Of a stretch of DNA of 15,787 nucleotides, positions 1 to 7,129 are shown piece by piece. A program made the translations under genes and the position numbers. Within the stretch, counting starts at the first letter, position 1. Each line of letters opens with the position of its first letter. This DNA comes from Fidelibacterota bacterium. Its GTDB lineage: Bacteria; Fidelibacterota; Marinisomatia; SCGC-AAA003-L08; D37C17. The notes below the pieces were generated by a model. That model did no database searches. It was given only the letters and a program-made list of their open reading frames with translations, and was not told the DNA's origin. The DNA lies in assembly GCA_018671635.1 (NCBI GenBank), contig JABHHG010000125.1:1-15787 (forward strand), given 5' to 3'.

Positions 1-1
1 C

Positions 2-211
2 AAAATCGATAGCAAAACCATTGTTCTTACGGGCGCCATGATTCCATATAAATTTGGGAGTTCTGACGGATTATTCAATCTAGGCTCAGCACTATCATAC
101 CTTCAATCTCTACCTCACGGAATTTATATTGCATTGAATGGTAATATTTTCAATTGGGATAATGTAAAAAAAAATAAGGAACAGGGGCTTTTCCAACCTT
201 TAAAAGATTGA
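2..211 (+). CDS. Asparaginase-domain protein, C-terminal fragment (5' end outside window)
   Basis: The reading frame is open from the left edge and ends at TGA 209-211, giving 69 visible residues. The stretch beginning KTIVLTGAMIPYKFGSSDG, followed by FNLGSAL, matches the conserved L-asparaginase/glutaminase segment around the Lys of the second catalytic triad (TGAM). It is soon followed by GIYIALNGNIFNWDNVKKNK and a stop. This ending resembles the short asparaginase-domain proteins of about 160 residues that have only the N-terminal catalytic domain, rather than full-length asparaginase of about 330 residues. The N-terminal catalytic Thr region lies outside the window, so activity cannot be judged. 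The stop codon overlaps the ATG of the next gene by one base (TGATG), which suggests co-transcription and translational coupling. Confidence 0.8.
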   Translation, partial: KIDSKTIVLTGAMIPYKFGSSDGLFNLGSALSYLQSLPHGIYIALNGNIFNWDNVKKNKEQGLFQPLKD

Positions 212-1503
212 TGATATATTTATATACTATTCTAATCGGCTATCTTCTTGGCTGCTTCCAAGCTTCATATTTTATATCTAAATATATTCATGGTTTTGAT
301 ATTAGAAATAAAGGCACTGGAAATGCGGGCGCATCTAATATGGTGGCAACATTAGGATGGAAAACTGGATTTATCACTGCATTTCTTGATGTACTAAAAG
401 CTACAGTTGCAGTATGGATCATCACCTATTTATTCCATGAAAATTCTAATCTTCTATTCTTGAAATACCTGGCGGGATGTAGTGCTGTCATTGGTCATAT
501 TTTCCCATTTTTCATGCATTTTAAAGGGGGCAAAGGATTGGCCTCATTCATGGGGCTACTATTTGGAATCGATCCAATTTTGGGGGTCTCATGCATGGCC
601 TCAGTAATGATACTTACATTAGTTACCGACTATGTTGCGCTTGCATCTATTCTTGTATATATTTTATTTCCGGTTTATGGGCTCACTACGAATCTATTCG
701 AAATCAATGTATTCTATATGACTGCGAGTTTGGGGATTTTGGGTGTTTTCAAACATCGTGTTAATATCCAAAATATGATTAATCATAAGGAGTTAGGTTT
801 TTGGACCGTGGTAAAAGGGAAGCATAAACAAGAGCCTACATATTTAATTTTAGATTTTGACAGCACTATTATAACCGCAGAAACTTTAGATGAATTAGCA
901 AAAATTTCGTTAATGGATGATCCAAATAAAGAGGACAAAATTAACCAAATTTCATCAATCACTGAAAAAGCTATGAACGGTGAAGTTCACTTTATGGATG
1001 CATTAAATCAACGAATCAAAATTTTACAAGCCACTCAATCACATTTAGATATACTAAAAACTCAACTTCATAAAAAACTATCTCCCTCCTTCAAAAATGT
1101 GGAGAATTATATTCAAGAGAATGCAGATAATATCTATGTAGTTTCTGGTGGATTTACAGAATTAATATTTCCTGTTGTAAAAGAATTTGGCATATCTAAA
1201 GAACATATTTTTGCCAATGTATTTACATTTGATGATACAGAACTAATTAATGGTGTGGACCCCTCACAGTTTTTGGCACAAAAGCCTGGGAAAATTGATG
1301 CGGTAAAAAGTCTAAATCTAGATGGTACCGTAATTGTTATTGGGGACGGGTATACCGATTATCAAATTAAAAAAGCTGGACTTGCCCATCATTTTATTGC
1401 CTATACTGAATCTATATCTCGCCCTAATGTAATAAAAAAAGGTGACATTATTGCCACCTCTTTTAATGAAGTTATAGATTTTATCAAAACCCTTAAGAAA
1501 TAG
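211..1503 (+). CDS. plsY: PlsY glycerol-3-phosphate acyltransferase fused to SerB-like HAD phosphatase
   Basis: The protein has 430 residues from ATG 211; a TTG at 208 is also in frame, but ATG 211 gives the tidy TGATG coupling. Residues 1-200 are PlsY, the integral membrane enzyme that transfers an acyl group from acyl-phosphate to sn-glycerol-3-phosphate. All three PlsY motifs are present: GTGNAGASN (35-43), GHIFPFFMHFKGGKGLA (95-111) and HRVNIQNM (182-189), between hydrophobic membrane segments. After a short linker, residues 210-430 form a HAD-superfamily phosphatase like phosphoserine phosphatase: DFDST (215-219, nucleophile D215), SGG (312-314), K361 and GDGYTD (378-383). The SerB-type cap region between motifs I and II is also recognisable. 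PlsY alone is usually about 200 residues, so this is a clean in-frame fusion with both catalytic sets intact. The phosphatase should be cytoplasmic. Its substrate is not evident: phosphoserine by family, or a lipid-linked phosphate by context. The 3' end overlaps the convergent pmbA gene by 11 bp. Confidence 0.9.
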   Translation: MIYLYTILIGYLLGCFQASYFISKYIHGFDIRNKGTGNAGASNMVATLGWKTGFITAFLDVLKATVAVWIITYLFHENSNLLFLKYLAGCSAVIGHIFPFFMHFKGGKGLASFMGLLFGIDPILGVSCMASVMILTLVTDYVALASILVYILFPVYGLTTNLFEINVFYMTASLGILGVFKHRVNIQNMINHKELGFWTVVKGKHKQEPTYLILDFDSTIITAETLDELAKISLMDDPNKEDKINQISSITEKAMNGEVHFMDALNQRIKILQATQSHLDILKTQLHKKLSPSFKNVENYIQENADNIYVVSGGFTELIFPVVKEFGISKEHIFANVFTFDDTELINGVDPSQFLAQKPGKIDAVKSLNLDGTVIVIGDGYTDYQIKKAGLAHHFIAYTESISRPNVIKKGDIIATSFNEVIDFIKTLKK

Positions 1504-2779
1504 TCAGACCGTCAAATTGTATCCATGGATAGATACAATCACCAAAATTGATTCTCTCTTTACTAATATCCACAATATTATTCATCATACTGCAAATATT
1601 TCCTGAAATCATCGTTTCTGAAATAGGAAATTTCACTTCGCCATTTTCTACATAATAGCTATTTTTTGCTACCCCAGAGAAATCTCCATTATCAGAAGGA
1701 TTACCACCAGAAAATCGAGAAAGAATCACACCCTTTTTCATAGATTTCACAAGGTCATTAAATGCTACATTTCCCGAATCAACAATATGTGCTCCGCCAT
1801 CATTAACTGAACGTGAAAGCCCTGTTTTGTTGGCACCATAGATTCCCAATAAAAAGGTTTTCAAAATACCATTTTCAATGAGTGTACAATCTTGAGATTC
1901 ATATCCATCACCCGTTATAAAATAATTACTTTGGAGTTCATCGCTTCGAGGTTTTGAATGCATGGTAAATCGAGAATCTGCAATACTTTCATTCAGCTTA
2001 TCTTTATAAACAGAACGACCCGAAATTAGGGGTATATCCGTTACAAAATCCATAACGGTTGAGACAAAATCATCTAAGCAATCGGGGGTTACAATAATCT
2101 GACCATTGAATTTTCCTGGGACTTGATGAGAGACAACTTGCTCTTCAGACTCTTTCAATAAACGATCAATGCTTCCATAATCCTTTAGAGGTTTATGAAG
2201 ATCCTTTGCAGAAAATCCCGTATAATTAAATGATGATGTCTTTACGCCATCTTTTGAAGTAAACATGGGTGAAAAGTTATACATCCCTTTTTCAAGCCCA
2301 AACTGTACGCCATTCGAATTGGCAAAAATTCCTTTTCGATAGGTAAAATCAATAATGGCTTGTTCAAGTATGACCTTTGGATATGTAGATTTTGTATGAT
2401 CTGAAAACTCTGAAAGGCGGTCATACATGCTATCCATATTAGCAACTGAATTACCTGTTGAAAATGATTTTGGGGCTTGATAATCTGCAATATCATAGGC
2501 CTCATCTGGTTCTGATGAATCGGCAAGTTCTATTACATCCTCTATTGCTCCATCAATTGAATCCTTATCCAATTTATTAATGGAGGTTGAGCCCTTACAA
2601 TTATCTTTATAAATAGTAAAACCAACACCTGAATTAAATGTAGTTCTAAATAAGGACATCTCACCCGCATCAATATTCAATTCTTTCTTTTCACTATCCA
2701 TCACCGAACATTGAACTTTTTCTGCACCGCGTTTTTTTAGCGTCTCAATAATATACTCTACTGCATCCTGGGAATTCAA
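1493..2779 (-). CDS. pmbA: PmbA/TldE-family protein, copy 1 (non-catalytic partner of TldD)
   Basis: This 428-residue protein is of the PmbA/TldE type. The N-terminal half has the family's VGFTIYKDNCKGSTS-like strand, and the C-terminal half has FSGGNPSDNGDFSGVAKNSYYVENGEV followed by ISETMISGN, the usual TldE pattern; it ends in GLTIS. It lacks the HExxxH zinc motif of TldD, as expected for the partner subunit. In E. coli, TldD and TldE form a heterodimeric protease that cleaves unfolded peptides in the cytoplasm. The start is TTG (2779-2777). The preceding in-frame codon is the TAA of the upstream tldD, so no earlier start is possible, and a GGAGG lies 7 nt upstream. It is the last gene of a four-gene operon. 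The stop overlaps the convergent plsY fusion, leaving no space for a terminator between them. Confidence 0.9.
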   Translation of the reverse strand: MNSQDAVEYIIETLKKRGAEKVQCSVMDSEKKELNIDAGEMSLFRTTFNSGVGFTIYKDNCKGSTSINKLDKDSIDGAIEDVIELADSSEPDEAYDIADYQAPKSFSTGNSVANMDSMYDRLSEFSDHTKSTYPKVILEQAIIDFTYRKGIFANSNGVQFGLEKGMYNFSPMFTSKDGVKTSSFNYTGFSAKDLHKPLKDYGSIDRLLKESEEQVVSHQVPGKFNGQIIVTPDCLDDFVSTVMDFVTDIPLISGRSVYKDKLNESIADSRFTMHSKPRSDELQSNYFITGDGYESQDCTLIENGILKTFLLGIYGANKTGLSRSVNDGGAHIVDSGNVAFNDLVKSMKKGVILSRFSGGNPSDNGDFSGVAKNSYYVENGEVKFPISETMISGNICSMMNNIVDISKERINFGDCIYPWIQFDGLTIS

Positions 2780-4165
2780 TTATCTGCCTCCAATATTTAC
2801 TTTACATCGAATGGCAGGGCCACCCATTCCTACTGGCATGGGTTGTTTTTTACCGCACATTCCTGAGCTGACCCAGGTCATATCATCTGAAACCATATCC
2901 ACAGTTTTCAACATATCGAATGCCACCCCAGAAATAGTGGTATCCATGAGTGCTTTACCCAATTTTCCATTTTTAATCTCATAGCCCTGATTAACCGCAA
3001 ACATAAATTCACTGGTAGAATCGGCTTGACCATTTCCTGGCTTCATGAGATAATAGCCATCTTCAACAGATGCAATCATTTCTTCTAATTTATCATTTCC
3101 AGGCATGATAGCTGTATTTCGCATCCGAATTAACGGCTCGTCAGAAAAAGCAAATGCTCGCGCATTACCTGTTGGAGTAGATTCAAAATGACGGGCACTA
3201 TCTTTATTATGCATGAAGTTTTTCAATACTCCATTTTCAATGATGGTAACATCTTCAGACTTTGTACCCTCATCATCAACATAAACAGGCACAGGACATG
3301 TAATATCATTCACATTATTTGCAAAATCGATTAATGAAACTAATGAGCTAGCCACTTTTTGCCCCATATAATCTCCAGCAACTGAACCACCCATTACCAA
3401 ATCTGCTTCGGTGGTATGTCCAATGGCTTCATGTGCTAATATTCCTGCTAATTCAGCATCAAGGATGACCTCTTTTTCACCGGCTTCAGCATATACTCCA
3501 TCAACTTTATTTAAAAGATGTTCAACTTGTTCATCAATCATTGGAAAATAAAACTGTGGATTATCAAAATTATCTTCTAACTGCCCCAATCCACCATGTG
3601 CTTCCATAAGCTCTACTGGTTGACCATCTTTATCTGCAGACAGATTGATCATTAAATGAGCTCGAGGTGTCATTGAATAGGAGGTTGAACCTGTTGCAGT
3701 CAACAATGATTTTTCCATATCCAACGAACGAATTACAACCGTTCGAGATGTGATTTTAGGAAATTTAGATACAATATAATCATCCAATGATTTCAAAAAA
3801 TCAATCCAATGCTTTTGAGAATTCTTCTGCTTGGTGGATGTGAAATCTTTTTCGAAATTGATAAATGTTTCAGGAAGCATTATACCACATCGAGAAGTAT
3901 CACGCTTATTCAAAAATCGTACATTATCTGTAGATGATCGAATCACAGATTCAACTGCATCATCAGAAATATTTGGATTTGAAGCAAACCCCCATTGACC
4001 ATCTTTAAAAATTCGAGCAGAAACACCACTTGCAGCTGATCTACCATTACTCACCACATCACCATTCAGAAGTGCCACACCATTAGAACGATTTTCTTGA
4101 ACTCTCAACTCAGTATATTCCTTAGGGAACATGGCTGAATATGAACTAATAGCTCTATTTAACAT
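2780..4165 (-). CDS. tldD: TldD-family zinc metalloprotease, copy 1
   Basis: This 461-residue protein carries the TldD catalytic signature HEAIGHTTEAD (H245, E246, H250), in which two His bind zinc and Glu is the general base. A C-terminal GMCGK motif has C437 at the position of the third zinc ligand known in E. coli TldD. VPVGVGQP-like residues (MPVGMGGPA) follow it, as in the family. TldD pairs with TldE to form a cytoplasmic protease for unstructured peptides. The start ATG has AGGAG 6 nt upstream. It follows pmbA copy 2 after 9 nt and abuts pmbA copy 1 with no gap, so it probably pairs with copy 1. The N-terminal half is only moderately typical of TldD, and the peptide substrate cannot be read from sequence. 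Confidence 0.93.
   Translation of the reverse strand: MLNRAISSYSAMFPKEYTELRVQENRSNGVALLNGDVVSNGRSAASGVSARIFKDGQWGFASNPNISDDAVESVIRSSTDNVRFLNKRDTSRCGIMLPETFINFEKDFTSTKQKNSQKHWIDFLKSLDDYIVSKFPKITSRTVVIRSLDMEKSLLTATGSTSYSMTPRAHLMINLSADKDGQPVELMEAHGGLGQLEDNFDNPQFYFPMIDEQVEHLLNKVDGVYAEAGEKEVILDAELAGILAHEAIGHTTEADLVMGGSVAGDYMGQKVASSLVSLIDFANNVNDITCPVPVYVDDEGTKSEDVTIIENGVLKNFMHNKDSARHFESTPTGNARAFAFSDEPLIRMRNTAIMPGNDKLEEMIASVEDGYYLMKPGNGQADSTSEFMFAVNQGYEIKNGKLGKALMDTTISGVAFDMLKTVDMVSDDMTWVSSGMCGKKQPMPVGMGGPAIRCKVNIGGR
2787..2791 (-). promoter_or_regulatory. Shine-Dalgarno GGAGG for the TTG start of pmbA copy 1
   Basis: Read on the minus strand, GGAGG lies 7 nt upstream of TTG 2779. It sits inside the last codons of tldD copy 1 (Asn-Ile-Gly-Gly-Arg-stop). 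The strong site explains how a TTG directly after the upstream stop can be used, and it decides the start of pmbA copy 1. Confidence 0.75.
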
Positions 4166-4174
4166 ATTATACTC

Positions 4175-5497
4175 CTACAGTGTAAGTGAGAAAGAAGATA
4201 GAAGAACGCCAGGGCAATGAGTACCTCCAAGTGATCTACTTTCATATGTTCCCACTTCAGGATTAAATTCTACTTTATTACTTACCGCTTCTAAATTTTC
4301 ACCGAAAAAATTATAGAAACTGTCATCAAATCTCATATTTTCAATGGGCGCAACAATCTCACCATTTTCTACCCAAAAACAAGCATAGCGGGTCATCCCC
4401 GTTATTCGACCGCCGATGCAATCACTCCAATTCAAATAATGAAGATTACCAAGATAGAGTCCAGTGCCTATTTTTTTAAGTACTTCGGCCTCAGATAATT
4501 CACCGGCAGACATATATGGTGCGCGCACACCTTCACCACCTCCAGCATTATTAGACACAATATCATATTCTTTAGCCGTACGAGAATTTATGAGTGTATT
4601 CTCTAATAATCCACCATTCACTAAATTTAACACGTCGGGTGCAACTTCGCCATTATCGTTAAATCGAGGAACACTCCCACTTCTAAAATCTTCCAACAAA
4701 CTAAAACAGGGTGACAGTTTAGAATTTTCGTTTCGCATTTTACCAAATGAACTTTGACCTTGTTGGATTGAAGCTTCACTCAATCCATTCCACGAGAACA
4801 TATCCAATATGTCTCTCACTCCAGGAGATGCAATATAAGTTCTATATTCGCCAGGTTCGACTTTAATGGCATCACGCTTCATGAATTCTAATCTTTTAAT
4901 GGATGCAGTCATGAATGATTCATATTCAGATTGATTCCATTTTGAACCAGCAAATGTGGCCTTCACCATTTTTTCATCAGCAGTGATCAATGAATAGTCT
5001 AATGAAAAAGTCTCAGTACTAAACCAATGTTTCTGGCCTAGAGAGTTTGCATTCCCTCTATAAATTTTACCCGAAGCAAATATACCGGCCAAATCTACAC
5101 CTTCCATCGCTGGGGTTAATGCCTTGGCTGCACCTTCAACTGAAAGTAATTTTCCAGAATGAATATCGCGGCTTGAACCATTATTTTCTGGCATAACAAT
5201 GTAGGGGTCTTCAGGGAGTTGAACCACTTCCACACGAAGTGTCTCTAAAACTGATTGAGCACTATTGATGTCTGCATCTATATCACCTGAAAGTGTGAAT
5301 GACTCACCGCATGTTCGATTATTATAGATCAATTCTAATTCTAAAGATGCATCATCTACTAACCCAGTTTGTCGAATTTTAGACTGGCTAAAACGAATAA
5401 ACTGAGTATTCTCACTGGAAAATGAAAGGGTTAAATATTCACCTTCATTCAATAATGCGAAAACTTTGTCTGAAATATTGTTAAATTTATTTTCCAT
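4175..5497 (-). CDS. pmbA: PmbA/TldE-family protein, copy 2
   Basis: This 440-residue protein is a second TldE/PmbA-type subunit without HExxxH. The C-terminal half shows GLYLGNLHYLNWSDC followed by GGRITGMTRYACFWVENGEIVAPI, the family pattern in which a small-residue loop precedes WVENGEI. It is clearly diverged from copy 1, with a different C-terminal tail (ending SSFSLTL) and different spacing, so this is an old paralogue rather than a recent duplication. The start ATG has an AAGGA-type Shine-Dalgarno. It follows tldD copy 2 after 9 nt and precedes tldD copy 1 by 9 nt. By position it most likely pairs with tldD copy 2 as a heterodimeric peptide protease. The partner assignment is inference. 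Confidence 0.9.
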   Translation of the reverse strand: MENKFNNISDKVFALLNEGEYLTLSFSSENTQFIRFSQSKIRQTGLVDDASLELELIYNNRTCGESFTLSGDIDADINSAQSVLETLRVEVVQLPEDPYIVMPENNGSSRDIHSGKLLSVEGAAKALTPAMEGVDLAGIFASGKIYRGNANSLGQKHWFSTETFSLDYSLITADEKMVKATFAGSKWNQSEYESFMTASIKRLEFMKRDAIKVEPGEYRTYIASPGVRDILDMFSWNGLSEASIQQGQSSFGKMRNENSKLSPCFSLLEDFRSGSVPRFNDNGEVAPDVLNLVNGGLLENTLINSRTAKEYDIVSNNAGGGEGVRAPYMSAGELSEAEVLKKIGTGLYLGNLHYLNWSDCIGGRITGMTRYACFWVENGEIVAPIENMRFDDSFYNFFGENLEAVSNKVEFNPEVGTYESRSLGGTHCPGVLLSSFSLTL

Positions 5498-5506
5498 AAT
5501 TATTCC

Positions 5507-6928
5507 TTACACTCCACCAAATACTTCGATATTTTCAAATTGACAAACCGGAGATGCATGTCCCACCCGAATTACTTGATTGGGCTCACCTTTACCACAA
5601 TTTGGTGTTCCATGAATCCCAAATGTTGAAGCATTACCTACCTTTTTCAAATTATTCCAAAATGGTGTGGTCACCCCACGATAGTTTGGATTTTTAACTG
5701 TCTTCGTCAATTTACCATTTACAATTAATTGTCCATACTCAGAACCAAATTGGAATTTATTTCGATAATCATCAATGGACCATGACCGATTTGTTTCCAT
5801 ATAAACGCCATATTCTATATTCGAAATAATATCATCGAAAGAAGACTCACCCGCTTCTAAATTCAGATTTGCCATCCTATCAATTGGTGCCCTATTCCAA
5901 GATGATGCTCTAAAGTTTGCAACACCAGGCGTATTTGAACGAATTTGACTTTCTTTACCACCTAATCCGCGGACTAATAAACCATCTTTAATAATATATT
6001 CACGTTGGGCTTCAAGTCCACCATCATCAAAGGCATAAGATGCCAATTCATGCTCAACAGTAGGGTCAAAAGTTACATTCATTAAATTTGAACCATATTG
6101 AAGGGTACCAAAATCTTCTAACCTGATGAAGCTCCATCCAGCATAATTTCTTTCATCTCCTAGGATTCGGTCAATTTCCAGAGCATGTCCAATACTTTCA
6201 TGAATTTGAAGCATCATTTGATCTGGAGCCAATACCATATCCATGGTTCCCGTCGGGCATTCTTCAGCAAAAAGGAGTTCAACGGCTTGTTGTCCAATAC
6301 CTGCACAAAGATTCGTAATATTCGATTTATCAAAAACCTCTAATCCAATTTGATGTCCTGAGCGACCACCCGTACGACGCTGAAAAATATTTCCATCTTG
6401 CGCTGTGGCAGAAAAATCAGAGGTTACCATTAAAAATTTCTGATTTATATCACTACCATTTGTACTTACAAAATTGAATTCTGTCTCTGTAATTAGTCCA
6501 TACGCACTGGCAGATACGATCTTATCAGATACTTTTAATGCATCACATCCGGCAAGAAGTATTTCATTAATTTCTCCTGCGGATACAGATCCTGCAGCCT
6601 TTGAAAAAGATGACTCATATTCCCCAGTTGCCTTTGGCCGAGCATCTTCAGAAAATGAATAAAGTGAATATTCTGAAGCATGAATTGCTTGGGCTTTCGC
6701 TTTAGCTGCAGCATTTTGAATACCAGAAATACTCATATCATTGGTTGCGTAATATCCGAATTGGCCATTGGCAAGCACTTCAACCATTATACCATGTGAG
6801 GTTCCTGCCCCATTCGCTTGCGGATTCCCATCTCTGATTACGCGATAGGTTCCTTTTTCACGAACTTCTCGTAAACCAATCCAATCTGCACTAATATTAA
6901 TTTGTGATAATAACTTCTTAAGATCCAT
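5507..6928 (-). CDS. tldD: TldD-family zinc metalloprotease, copy 2 (first gene of operon)
   Basis: This 473-residue protein has the TldD catalytic motif HESIGHALEID (H243, E244, H248) and, near the C-terminus, NCGKGEPNQ with C444 as the likely third zinc ligand. The N-terminal domain shows the TldD/PmbA pattern (VMVEVLANGQFGY-like strand, residues 47-59). It is the promoter-proximal gene of the tldD-tldE-tldD-tldE operon. The ATG at 6928 is preceded by a GAGG Shine-Dalgarno about 6 nt away. Its catalytic residues are intact, so both TldD copies look active. It is diverged from copy 1 over the whole length, which suggests a different substrate range rather than gene dosage. Confidence 0.93.
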   Translation of the reverse strand: MDLKKLLSQINISADWIGLREVREKGTYRVIRDGNPQANGAGTSHGIMVEVLANGQFGYYATNDMSISGIQNAAAKAKAQAIHASEYSLYSFSEDARPKATGEYESSFSKAAGSVSAGEINEILLAGCDALKVSDKIVSASAYGLITETEFNFVSTNGSDINQKFLMVTSDFSATAQDGNIFQRRTGGRSGHQIGLEVFDKSNITNLCAGIGQQAVELLFAEECPTGTMDMVLAPDQMMLQIHESIGHALEIDRILGDERNYAGWSFIRLEDFGTLQYGSNLMNVTFDPTVEHELASYAFDDGGLEAQREYIIKDGLLVRGLGGKESQIRSNTPGVANFRASSWNRAPIDRMANLNLEAGESSFDDIISNIEYGVYMETNRSWSIDDYRNKFQFGSEYGQLIVNGKLTKTVKNPNYRGVTTPFWNNLKKVGNASTFGIHGTPNCGKGEPNQVIRVGHASPVCQFENIEVFGGV

Positions 6929-7129
6929 AGAATCCTCTACATAAATATATTATAAAAATTTAGAGTCTGAAATTTACAACATTTCTCAAAATTGAACCTA
7001 TGAGAATAGCATCAATAAAGTAAGCATTAATAGAATAATTTATTAATGTACTAAGCTCTAATTATGTCTAAATTTGGGGCTGAATTTTAAATAATTTTTT
7101 AGAATTACTAAATTTTATTCGGAGTAAAA
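6929..7129. promoter_or_regulatory. Divergent intergenic region between tldD operon and peptide-importer operon
   Basis: This 201-bp, very AT-rich gap lies between the divergent starts and must contain the signals for both operons. The plus-strand gene has GGAG at 7121-7124, 5 nt before ATG 7130. For plus-strand transcription I see only weak hexamers (TAGAAT at 7031-7036 and 7100-7105) and no convincing -35. A 6-bp inverted repeat, TTCTCA (6983-6988) and TGAGAA (7001-7006) with a 12-nt spacer, could be an operator, but short repeats like this arise easily by chance here. No riboswitch or RNA gene is recognised. Confidence 0.5.
6949..6979 (-). promoter_or_regulatory. Candidate promoter of the tldD/tldE operon
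   Basis: On the minus strand there is a perfect TATAAT (6954-6949) with TTGTAA (6979-6974) as a poor -35, spacer 19 nt. Transcription would start about 14 nt before the tldD ATG, leaving room for its Shine-Dalgarno. The region is so AT-rich that the -10 match alone is weak evidence. Confidence 0.3.

Noticed and set aside
800..860. Frameshift or assembly join creating the PlsY-phosphatase fusion
   Set aside because: The frame passes from the last PlsY motif to the HAD motif through a short, normal linker with no stop or base run, so the fusion looks real within this sequence.
1516..1539. Inverted repeat as a rho-independent terminator for the plsY fusion
   Set aside because: The stem is AT-rich, lies inside pmbA coding sequence and has no T run on either strand.
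6929..7129. Riboswitch, small RNA or tRNA in the divergent region
   Set aside because: No structured, GC-containing element or recognisable RNA motif is visible; it looks like an ordinary AT-rich promoter region.
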